Part shown: positions 57,675 to 64,000 of the stretch, piece after piece
Numbering within the stretch: the first letter of the stretch is position 1
Layout of the letters: each line of letters opens with the position of its first letter
Source: Bradyrhizobium cenepequi
GTDB taxonomy: Bacteria; Pseudomonadota; Alphaproteobacteria; Rhizobiales; Xanthobacteraceae
Assembly: GCF_020329485.1 (NCBI RefSeq)
Contig: NZ_JAGKJI010000011.1
Span: forward strand, 1-64,000
Direction of reading: 5' to 3'
Length of the DNA stretch: 64,000 nt
Notes under the pieces: model-generated
What the model saw: the letters and a program-made list of their open reading frames with translations, nothing else
Databases searched by the model: none
Told to the model about the DNA's origin: nothing
Position numbers and translations under genes: made by a program

Positions 57675-58685
57675 TCAATGCGCGGATACCACGTTCTGCG
57701 GCGTCCCGCGCACAAACGCCTCGATATTGTCAAGCGTCGTCGCGATGATCCGCTGCAGTGCCGCCTCGGTGTTGTAGGCATTATGCGGTGTAACGACCAC
57801 GTTGGGAAAGCGCAACAACACATGGTTTGCGACGAGCGCCTTGAAATCCGCGGCATCCCTGGTCGCCCCCTGGTGGAAGATCGCTGCTTCTTCGCGGATC
57901 AACGGCTCCTGCGGCAGGACGTCGAGGCCGGCGCCGCGCAGCCTACTATCAGCCAGCGCCCGCACCAACGCTTCAACATCAACGATGTGGCCGCGTGCCG
58001 TATTGATCAGGATTGAACCCGGCTTCATGCGGGAGAACTCTCGATCCGAGAGCATGTGGTGGGTGCCAGACGTTGCGGGAACGTGCAGCGTAACGATGTC
58101 GGAATCGGACAACAGCTTGTCGAGGCTCGCGTAGGCAAACTTGAGCCGCGTAGCGGCCGCCTCGTCCGGCTGAAGATCGTAAGCAAGAACATTCATGCCG
58201 AAGCCGCGTGCGATTTCGATCACGCGCAGCCCAATCCGGCCGGTGCCGACTACGCCGATTACCGCGTCGCGGAGCTCAAAGCCGCGCAGCCCGGTCTGCG
58301 TGAACCGCCCGCGTCGCGTCCGCTCCACCGACTCCACGAGGTTGCGCGCAACGGCTAGCAGCAAAGCGAAAACGTGCTCGGCAACGGTGGAATCGCCATA
58401 GTCAGGCACGTTCGACACAGTGATGGCGTGCGTGGCGCAGTAGTTGAGATCGATGTGATCGTATCCGGTCGATCGCGTTGCTATCAGTTTTAGCCTTGGG
58501 AATTGTGAGAGGGCCGATGCGTCAAACCGCGAGTTGATGAATGGGCTGGCGACCTCAGCCTCGGAGAAGTCAGCCGCGTTCCGTTGGTCCAGCGGCTCCG
58601 CAACGCAGCGCACGCGATGGTTTGGCTCAAGGCGCAGGAAGGCTTGTCGCTCCCATTCCTCGGTCTCGAACACAGCAATGTTCAT
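57675..58685 (-). CDS. D-isomer-specific 2-hydroxyacid dehydrogenase, D-lactate dehydrogenase-like
   Basis: A 336-residue NAD enzyme. The early part, FINSRFDASALSQFPRLKLIATRSTGYDHIDLNYCATHAITVSNVPDYGDSTVAEHVFALLLAVARN, and the Rossmann motif VIGVVGTGRIGLRVIEIARGFGMNVLAYD match fermentative D-lactate dehydrogenases. Catalytic Arg, Glu and His lie in NTARGHIVDVEALV, AGLDVLPQEP and VVVTPHNAYNT. The ATG at 58685 follows GGGAGGCCACC. It lies 180 bases downstream of a lactate permease gene on the same strand, which supports lactate as the substrate; direction (pyruvate reduction) is inferred from the glycolytic neighbours. Confidence 0.9.
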   Translation of the reverse strand: MNIAVFETEEWERQAFLRLEPNHRVRCVAEPLDQRNAADFSEAEVASPFINSRFDASALSQFPRLKLIATRSTGYDHIDLNYCATHAITVSNVPDYGDSTVAEHVFALLLAVARNLVESVERTRRGRFTQTGLRGFELRDAVIGVVGTGRIGLRVIEIARGFGMNVLAYDLQPDEAAATRLKFAYASLDKLLSDSDIVTLHVPATSGTHHMLSDREFSRMKPGSILINTARGHIVDVEALVRALADSRLRGAGLDVLPQEPLIREEAAIFHQGATRDAADFKALVANHVLLRFPNVVVTPHNAYNTEAALQRIIATTLDNIEAFVRGTPQNVVSAH

Positions 58686-58865
58686 GGTGGCCTCCCCGGG
58701 TCTGAGCACGGGTTCACAACTCGGATGAGCTTACACGGTCCAATCCATCTGCAACCTTACATTGATAGAGAGAACCAGTCCAGCCGCTGGCTCCCTGAGA
58801 GAACAATGCTGCTGAGACACTTTACGCTCCCGATCAAGGCGTACGGTGTACACTCCGGTCCTCGC

Positions 58866-60377
58866 TCAACTTCCAAAAGGGAACCATCGAGCGAGCATCA
58901 GCGCCAGAACGCCGCCGAGCGCAAGATATCCAAGACAAACTGGCCCCGTCTTCCTCAGAATGTCGCCTTCACGTCCTTGCAGGCCGACTGTTGCAGCGCC
59001 CGTGATGATGTTGTGCAGCGCCGCACAATTGCCGATGGCGGCCCCTAGTCCTTGAGCGGCGATCAACGCAAGCATCGGCAAGCCGAGCTTGGTGGCCGCC
59101 GCCTGCTGAAGATCCGTCAGGAGGATGTTGGAGACGGTTGTGGAGCCTGTGATGAAGGAGCCGATTGCCCCAACTGAAGGAGCAAGCAGCGGCCACGCCT
59201 GACCAATCCCTGTGGCCGTCGCCGCCAGCGCCTCTATCATGCCGGCATGGACCATCAGCCGGGCGATGGCGAGCATCGCGAACAAGGCAATGGCGACGGA
59301 AACCAGCCGACGAACGGCAGCGGTGACAGCACCGGCCAGATCGGCAACCTTGCACCCCTGCAAGAGCCCGCCGAACAGAAACCCTGCGAGCAGCATGGTC
59401 CCGGGATGATAGAGGGGCTCGACACGGCCGCCGAATGGTCCAGGCAACCCCCATTCGAGCACAACCTGCCGGAGTGCATCGCGGATCTGCGGAACGAGGC
59501 GCGTCACAAGAATCAAGCCGACCAGCACAGCGTACGGCAAACCAGCGATCACGAGCGATCTCGCGTCCAGAGTTTGAGACTGCTGCGCATGCATCCGTCT
59601 GAGGACGAACGCAAATGCCAATCCGCCGGCGAGCGCTCCGCCGATCGTCGGCAGCTCTGGTCCGACCCACGCGGCCAACACCAGGTAAGGCAGCAGGAAA
59701 CAGATGGCGGCGAGGAGGGCCCATGCAGCATATTTTGCCTGCAATCGCCCTTGGCTCGCGATGAACACTATCGAAAGCACCAGTAGTGGCGCGAGGCCCG
59801 CTTGCAGCAAAGCCGTTGGCGGCGCGATGCTGTTGCCGCTAATGCCGGACACGTCGGTCTGCGCGAAGATTGGAGTGCCGAGCGCGCCGAAAGAAGTGCC
59901 CGTGACATGACCAATGAGCGGTAAAGCGACCGCCACGACGGGTGTGAACCCGAGGCTGACCAGGAGAGGCGCAGCCAGGGCGATAGGTGTACCGAACCCC
60001 GCCGCTCCTTCCATGAATGGCGCAAAGAACCAAGCGATGATGAGGGCAAGCAGGGTCTTGTCCGACGACAAACTCGTTAGTCCCGTCCGGATTATATCGA
60101 TCGCGCCCGAGCGCTGCTGAAGCTCATAGAGCGACAAGGCCGGCAGGATGATCCACAGGATGTCGACGGCCGAGAAAACTGCCTCCGCACCGGTTCCGAT
60201 GAGCGCTCCAGTAATGCCGTGCTCAGCGTAGATACTCGTTCCGAAGCCAAAGAATCCAATCGCAACAGCCGCGGTCGCCACGAGTCCGACCAGTCCCGCG
60301 CTGGCGGCCGACCACCGCAATACGGCCATGAGGAGAACGATCAGGGCGAGTGGGGCGGTCGAGACTAAGGCTGCCAT
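58866..60377 (-). CDS. lctP: L-lactate permease family transporter
   Basis: A 503-residue inner-membrane protein with at least twelve hydrophobic segments. Family blocks: VFSAVDILWIILPALSLYELQQRSGAIDIIRTGL, AWFFAPFMEGAAGFGTPIALAAPLLVSLGF, PLIGHVTGTSFGALGTPIF, and near the end PSVGAIGSFITGSTTVSNILL with AAQGLGAAIGNCAALHNIITGAATVGLQGREGDILRKT. LctP carriers move L- or D-lactate or glycolate with protons, in either direction. It precedes the D-lactate-type dehydrogenase gene on the same strand and diverges from gap, so export of fermentation lactate or uptake are both possible. Confidence 0.94.
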   Translation of the reverse strand: MAALVSTAPLALIVLLMAVLRWSAASAGLVGLVATAAVAIGFFGFGTSIYAEHGITGALIGTGAEAVFSAVDILWIILPALSLYELQQRSGAIDIIRTGLTSLSSDKTLLALIIAWFFAPFMEGAAGFGTPIALAAPLLVSLGFTPVVAVALPLIGHVTGTSFGALGTPIFAQTDVSGISGNSIAPPTALLQAGLAPLLVLSIVFIASQGRLQAKYAAWALLAAICFLLPYLVLAAWVGPELPTIGGALAGGLAFAFVLRRMHAQQSQTLDARSLVIAGLPYAVLVGLILVTRLVPQIRDALRQVVLEWGLPGPFGGRVEPLYHPGTMLLAGFLFGGLLQGCKVADLAGAVTAAVRRLVSVAIALFAMLAIARLMVHAGMIEALAATATGIGQAWPLLAPSVGAIGSFITGSTTVSNILLTDLQQAAATKLGLPMLALIAAQGLGAAIGNCAALHNIITGAATVGLQGREGDILRKTGPVCLGYLALGGVLALMLARWFPFGS

Positions 60378-60784
60378 TCCGCTTTCCGTGCATTTGATTT
60401 GGTTTGCCGCAAGGAACCATCAATCGCGAGCCCGATTAAATGCCAATTATACTCCAAGGTCGCCCTAGTATGGTTTTTATCCAAGTCATTGTCTCGGATA
60501 GCCTGCAGTAGGGCCGCAGACAGGCGCCAATCTTCGCTGACCCGAAGGTATCGCTTTGACGACCCAATGATCGACCTTGAAGCGCCAGAAATCATGCGGC
60601 GGGCACACACGCTTAAGGCGAGTTCCATCATGCCACAGGGCCAACTGTCCGGATCCAAAGGAGGCAGGCAATCGCATAGGGCCGGCCGCACGACCGATGC
60701 CTGCTGTCTAAATCGTCAAAACTATCATCGTGCTTGTCACGAAACGAAACAGTGTCGGGCGTAGTGCCAAGAAAGGAGCCGAAA
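60378..60784. other. Divergent intergenic region between lctP and gap, no recognised gene
   Basis: Open frames on both strands give no family resemblance. AT-rich parts at 60435-60485 and 60715-60760 could hold the two divergent promoters. AAGAAAGGAG lies just before the gap start. I found no anaerobic FNR/FixK-type TTGA-N6-TCAA box. Confidence 0.4.
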
Positions 60785-61792
60785 ATGACCGTTCGCGTCG
60801 CCATCAACGGATTCGGCCGCATCGGCCGCAACATTCTCCGCGCCATCATCGAGGATGGCCGCAAGGATATCGAGGTCGTCGCGGTCAATGACCTCGGGGC
60901 CGTGGAGACCAACGCGCACCTTCTGCGATACGATTCCGTGCACGGCCGCTTCCCGGGCCAAGTAAATGTTGAAGGGGACGCCATCAGCGTTGGCAACGGC
61001 AAAGTCAAGGTGACCGCGATCAAGGATCCCTCAGGTTTGCCCTGGAAGGACCTAGGCGTTGACATTGCGCTCGAATGCACGGGCGTCTTCAACTCGAAAG
61101 GCAAAGCTTCCGCTCATCTCACAGCGGGGGCAAAGGCCGTCCTTGTCTCGGCGCCGGCCGACGGCGCCGACATTACGGTGGTCTATGGCGTCAATCACGA
61201 CGGGCTGTCGAAGGAGCACAAGGTCGTCTCCGCCGCCTCGTGCACGACCAACTGCCTGGCGCCGGTCGCCAAGGTGCTCAACGATGCGATCGGGATCGAA
61301 AAGGGCTTCATGACAACGATCCACGCCTATACCGGGGATCAGCCGACGCTGGATACATTGCACAGAGACTTGTACCGCGGGCGAGCTGCGGCGATGTCGA
61401 TGATCCCGACCTCAACAGGCGCGGCAAAGGCGGTCGGCCTCGTGCTACCGGAACTGAACGGGAAGCTTGACGGTGTCGCCATTCGTGTCCCAGTGCCGAA
61501 TGTTTCAGTGGTCGATTTCAAGTTCGTCGCCAAGAGGGCGACCTCGAAGGACGAGGTGAACGCCGCGATCAAGCGCGCTGCCGACCAGCAGCTCAAGGGC
61601 ATCCTTGGCTATACCAACGATCCCAATGTTTCCGTCGACTTCAACCATGATCCGCACAGCTCCGTGTTCCACATGGATCAGACGAAGGTCATGGACGGCA
61701 CGCTGGTGCGCGTGATGTCGTGGTATGATAACGAGTGGGGATTCTCATGCCGCATGGCGGATACCGCCGTGGCGATGGGAAAACTGATCTGA
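60785..61792 (+). CDS. gap: Glyceraldehyde-3-phosphate dehydrogenase, type I
   Basis: Oxidises glyceraldehyde-3-phosphate to 1,3-bisphosphoglycerate with [23 protein letters not shown] is the Rossmann start, [12 protein letters not shown] holds the catalytic Cys near residue 153, and [67 protein letters not shown] carries the substrate His and phosphate sites; it ends [16 protein letters not shown]. The ATG at 60785 has AAAGGAG eight bases upstream. The typical gap-pgk-fba linkage is missing; this copy stands with stress and lactate genes and may be a second, condition-specific one. Confidence 0.96.
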   Translation: MTVRVAINGFGRIGRNILRAIIEDGRKDIEVVAVNDLGAVETNAHLLRYDSVHGRFPGQVNVEGDAISVGNGKVKVTAIKDPSGLPWKDLGVDIALECTGVFNSKGKASAHLTAGAKAVLVSAPADGADITVVYGVNHDGLSKEHKVVSAASCTTNCLAPVAKVLNDAIGIEKGFMTTIHAYTGDQPTLDTLHRDLYRGRAAAMSMIPTSTGAAKAVGLVLPELNGKLDGVAIRVPVPNVSVVDFKFVAKRATSKDEVNAAIKRAADQQLKGILGYTNDPNVSVDFNHDPHSSVFHMDQTKVMDGTLVRVMSWYDNEWGFSCRMADTAVAMGKLI

Positions 61793-61856
61793 GCCGAGAC
61801 TAAGGACGGATCGCAGAGCGAAGGCGCCCGACAAGGTTGCGCGATATGGACCATTC

Positions 61857-62759
61857 CTATTTCTCGCGGCGCAGGGCCGCGCGTATCGTTTGCAACTCCT
61901 TTCTCTTCTCCGGATCGATCGTCGGGTAAGTAAGGTCGAGTTTCTCGACCGCCTCCACGATCGCAGCCGCAACCAAAAGCCGAGTGAACCATTTGTTGTC
62001 GGCCGGCACGACGTACCACGGAGCATGTTCCGATGCGGTCGCGCGGATGGCTTCCTCGAATGCGTACATATAGTCATCCCAGAACTTGCGCTCGTGCACG
62101 TCGGAGGGTGAGAATTTCCAGTGCTTATCCGGCTTGTCCAGCCGCTCCATGAAGCGCTTCTTCTGCTCGTTGCGCGATACATGCAGGAAAAACTTGAGGA
62201 TGACCGTGCCTTGCCGCGTGAGGTAGTCCTCGAAATGCGCAATGTCCGAGAGGCGTTGATCCCAGATGTGCGCGCCCACGAGCGGCGCGGGCAGCTTCTG
62301 ACGCGACAAGATTTCACGGTGCACGCGCACGACAAGGACTTCTTCGTAGTAGGACCGATTGAAGATTCCGATCCGTCCACGCTCAGGCAAGCATTTTGAG
62401 TAACGCCAAAGAAAGTCGTGATCGAGGTCTTCCGACGAGGGTTGCTTGAAGGAGAAAACCTGGCAGCCCTGAGGATTCACTCCCGACATGACGTGCTTGA
62501 TCGTGCCGTCCTTGCCGGCTGCGTCCATCGCCTGGAACACCAGCAGCAACGACCAGCGATCCTGGGCGTACAGCATGTCTTGTTCCTCCGCGAGCCACTC
62601 AGTGCCGCGCTGGAGGAGTTCGGAGGCCTCTCCCTTGTCGAGCACCAGGCCACTTGTGTCGCCTGGATCGAAATTGTTCAGCTGGAAGCCCTTCCCATTG
62701 GTGATGCAGTACGGCCGAACATATTTCTGGATGCGATCGAGGATCTCCTGTCTGGCCAT
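61857..62759 (-). CDS. ppk2: Polyphosphate kinase 2 family (PPK2) nucleotide phosphotransferase
   Basis: Transfers phosphate between polyphosphate and nucleotides. A 300-residue single-domain member: Walker A AMDAAGKDGTIKHVMSGVNPQGC, lid region FLWRYSKCLPERGRIGIFNRSYYEEVLVVRVH with Walker B (GRIGIFNRS), and HVSRNEQKKRFMERLDKPDKHWKFSPSDVHERKFWDDYMYAFEEAI, APWYVVPADNKWFTRLLV. Whether it makes ATP from ADP or ADP from AMP depends on the subclass and is not decided here. It converges on gap. It fits an energy-reserve role in the stress cluster. Confidence 0.94.
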   Translation of the reverse strand: MARQEILDRIQKYVRPYCITNGKGFQLNNFDPGDTSGLVLDKGEASELLQRGTEWLAEEQDMLYAQDRWSLLLVFQAMDAAGKDGTIKHVMSGVNPQGCQVFSFKQPSSEDLDHDFLWRYSKCLPERGRIGIFNRSYYEEVLVVRVHREILSRQKLPAPLVGAHIWDQRLSDIAHFEDYLTRQGTVILKFFLHVSRNEQKKRFMERLDKPDKHWKFSPSDVHERKFWDDYMYAFEEAIRATASEHAPWYVVPADNKWFTRLLVAAAIVEAVEKLDLTYPTIDPEKRKELQTIRAALRREK

Positions 62760-62859
62760 GGCGCAGCCTCCCTTTTTCAGAGGGCCAGTCTACGCTCAAA
62801 ATTCGCAATAATCTTCCCGGCCGAGCTCCGACCAAGCCCCAGCCAAGTTCGACGCAGAC

Positions 62860-63651
62860 TCAATCGATGATGTGGTAACCACCATCGACATACAAGACAT
62901 TGCCAGTGATAAGCTTGGCGCCGTCAAGCGCCAGAAACGCCGTCGCCGCTCCGACGTCATCGATGCTAACGAGACTTCGCGCTGGCGCCTTGCTCTGAGC
63001 TCTGTCCAGCAGCTCATCGAATTCCGGAATGCCGGACGCTGCGCGCGTCGCCAGCGGCCCTGGGGAGATGGCATGCACCCGTATACCCTTTGGGCCTACT
63101 TCGGCTGCGATATAACGTACTGCCGCCTCTAGCGCTGCTTTGGCTACGCCCATGACGTTATAGTTCTCCACGACCACCTGGCTGCCGTAATAGGTCATGG
63201 TGAACATTGTGCCGCCGTTCTTCATCAACGGCTCCGCCAGATGCGCCATTCGCATGAATGACCAGCACGATACCTCCATGGTCTTGAGAAATCCGTCGCG
63301 CGCAACATCAATAACCCGTCCATGCAATGTTTCTCTTGGAGAAAAGGCGATCGAGTGCAGCAGGATGTCGAGCTGCCCCCATTCCTTTCCGATCCGCTCG
63401 AATACCTGCTCCGTCTGCCCTTCGACGTTGACATCCAACGGCATGAAAATCGGCGCTTCCAGCTCCCTAGCGAGCGGTTCGACAAACCTTTTCGCGCGGT
63501 CATTCAGGTAGGTCACAGCCAAGTCGGCGCCCAGGGCCCGAAATGCTTTGGCGCAACCCCAAGCAATAGATTGATCGTTGGCGATCCCTACGATCAGGCC
63601 TTTTCGTCCCTTGAGGGCAACCTTCGTCTCAGGAGATACTGGAATGGTCAT
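62860..63651 (-). CDS. fabI: Enoyl-[acyl-carrier-protein] reductase FabI
   Basis: NADH-dependent last reduction of fatty-acid elongation. Motifs typical of FabI rather than other SDRs: GRKGLIVGIANDQSIAWGCAKAFRALGADLAVTYLNDRAKRFV, LLHSIAFSPRETLHGR, and TMTYYGSQVVVENYNVMGVAKAALEAAVRYIAAEVGPKGIRVHAISPGPLATRAASGI, with the Tyr-x6-Lys pair. The ATG at 63651 is preferred; the open frame upstream lacks homology. Length is 263 residues. Being next to ppk2 and far from other fab genes suggests a second, conditional copy (inference). Confidence 0.94.
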   Translation of the reverse strand: MTIPVSPETKVALKGRKGLIVGIANDQSIAWGCAKAFRALGADLAVTYLNDRAKRFVEPLARELEAPIFMPLDVNVEGQTEQVFERIGKEWGQLDILLHSIAFSPRETLHGRVIDVARDGFLKTMEVSCWSFMRMAHLAEPLMKNGGTMFTMTYYGSQVVVENYNVMGVAKAALEAAVRYIAAEVGPKGIRVHAISPGPLATRAASGIPEFDELLDRAQSKAPARSLVSIDDVGAATAFLALDGAKLITGNVLYVDGGYHIID

Positions 63652-63927
63652 GATGCTCTCATGCGCATTGAATTGGCTGGATGCATTTGCAAAACAGCGG
63701 CAGTGTATGCTCGGCATGCACCGCCCCGAGATCGCGTCACATTTAGACAAATCCTGAGTAGCAACTCGCGATCCAATTGCTACGTATTCGTGGCCGGGGG
63801 ATAATGTTCCCGATGCCTACCCGGTGGCAGTCCAACGACGACCGCCGATGCTGCCGACGAACGGCCATTTTCGGTCGGATAAGCCCTGAGGTGCGACCGG
63901 CAAATCATTGTTTGTCCTTAGCCCGTG
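63652..63927. other. Intergenic DNA right of fabI, no gene
   Basis: I see nothing convincing in this stretch, which leads into the tRNA fragment. It should contain the fabI promoter. Confidence 0.4.
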
Positions 63928-63977
63928 GTTGACTCTCAATCAGCGGGACCGGGGTTCGAGCCTTGTTGCGCCCACCA
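63928..63977 (+). pseudogene. Degenerate 3' half of a tRNA (Lys-like), possible att remnant
   Basis: The anticodon arm GTTGA-CTCTCAA-TCAGC pairs (one G-U), followed by a T-loop TTCGAGC, acceptor TGCGCCC-A and an encoded CCA. The T-stem pairs poorly (one Watson-Crick and two G-U of five), and no D-arm or 5' acceptor (GGGCGCA) lies upstream. The anticodon as it stands is CTC, but the context resembles a tRNA-Lys with CTT. It is not a working tRNA. Its 3' end points to the right edge of the window. Confidence 0.6.
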
Positions 63978-64000
63978 AATAAAGAACCCTTCTTTTCAAT

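Noticed and set aside
60399..60764. Possible small gene between lctP and gap
   Set aside because: Frames on both strands give no family resemblance or good ribosome site; the region is better seen as a divergent promoter zone.
45432..60784. FNR/FixK-type boxes (TTGA-N6-TCAA) upstream of the stress and lactate genes
   Set aside because: Scanning the gaps before the stress protein, ATPase, pfkB/glk, GH65, lctP/gap and fabI by eye gave no good match, so the low-oxygen idea rests on gene content only.
63928..63977. A functional tRNA-Glu(CTC) or tRNA-Lys gene
   Set aside because: The T-stem is badly paired and no 5' half is present.
1..64000. CRISPR arrays, prophage structural genes or restriction-modification systems
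   Set aside because: No regular short repeats with spacers and no phage, cas, methyltransferase or nuclease motifs were seen.

Overview
The window looks like chromosome of a GC-rich alphaproteobacterium, most likely Hyphomicrobiales close to Bradyrhizobium or Rhodopseudomonas. The grounds are gene content and style: TRAP and LivK-type uptake proteins, several CoA-thioester catabolic operons, a giant DUF3739-type haemagglutinin, and a dispersed hairpin repeat at about 48.7 kb of a kind I associate with Bradyrhizobium. No database was searched, so names rest on motifs, gene order and family knowledge.

Left part (1-13.8 kb) is a mosaic of broken pieces. It holds a transposase remnant, a leftover type II secretion set (gspG, a ClpP-like periplasmic protein and a 5'-truncated gspD), and a catabolic operon with a headless thiamine-diphosphate enzyme, an aldehyde dehydrogenase, a TRAP transporter with fused membrane subunits, a LigI-type amidohydrolase and a 2-hydroxyacid dehydrogenase. 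A sensor kinase cut after its HAMP domain is joined to the back half of a LivK-type binding protein. Two sharp breakpoints (about 4.30 and 13.20 kb) each join two truncated genes.

Middle-left part (13.9-29.2 kb) is a catabolic region for an acid degraded through CoA thioesters, probably aromatic or alicyclic. It has two acyl-CoA dehydrogenase genes (one a tandem fusion), an unusual crotonase, two CaiB/BaiF CoA-transferases, a thiolase with its DUF35 partner, a Rieske oxygenase with a phthalate-type reductase, two intact LivK-type binding proteins, and GntR and MarR regulators with candidate palindromic operators. A lone HicB-fold protein sits at the head of the Rieske operon.

Middle-right part (29.4-44.1 kb) begins at a 3' tRNA fragment. 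It contains a split cell-surface-signalling module: a free STN plus TonB-C-like protein, an ECF sigma factor, a FecR-type anti-sigma factor and a 3953-residue filamentous-haemagglutinin adhesin in the place where a TonB-dependent receptor would normally be. No TpsB secretion partner is present.

Right part (44.4-63.7 kb) gathers sugar-to-lactate and stress genes: pyruvate kinase, a SHOCT membrane protein, a universal stress protein, a P-type cation ATPase, a PfkB kinase, glucokinase, a beta-phosphoglucomutase/GH65 phosphorylase fusion, a D-lactate-type dehydrogenase, lactate permease, GAPDH, PPK2 and FabI. Together they suggest an energy-economy or oxygen-limitation module. The window ends at a second 3' tRNA fragment. 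The two tRNA fragments face outward, so 29.5-63.9 kb may be one or two integrated islands.
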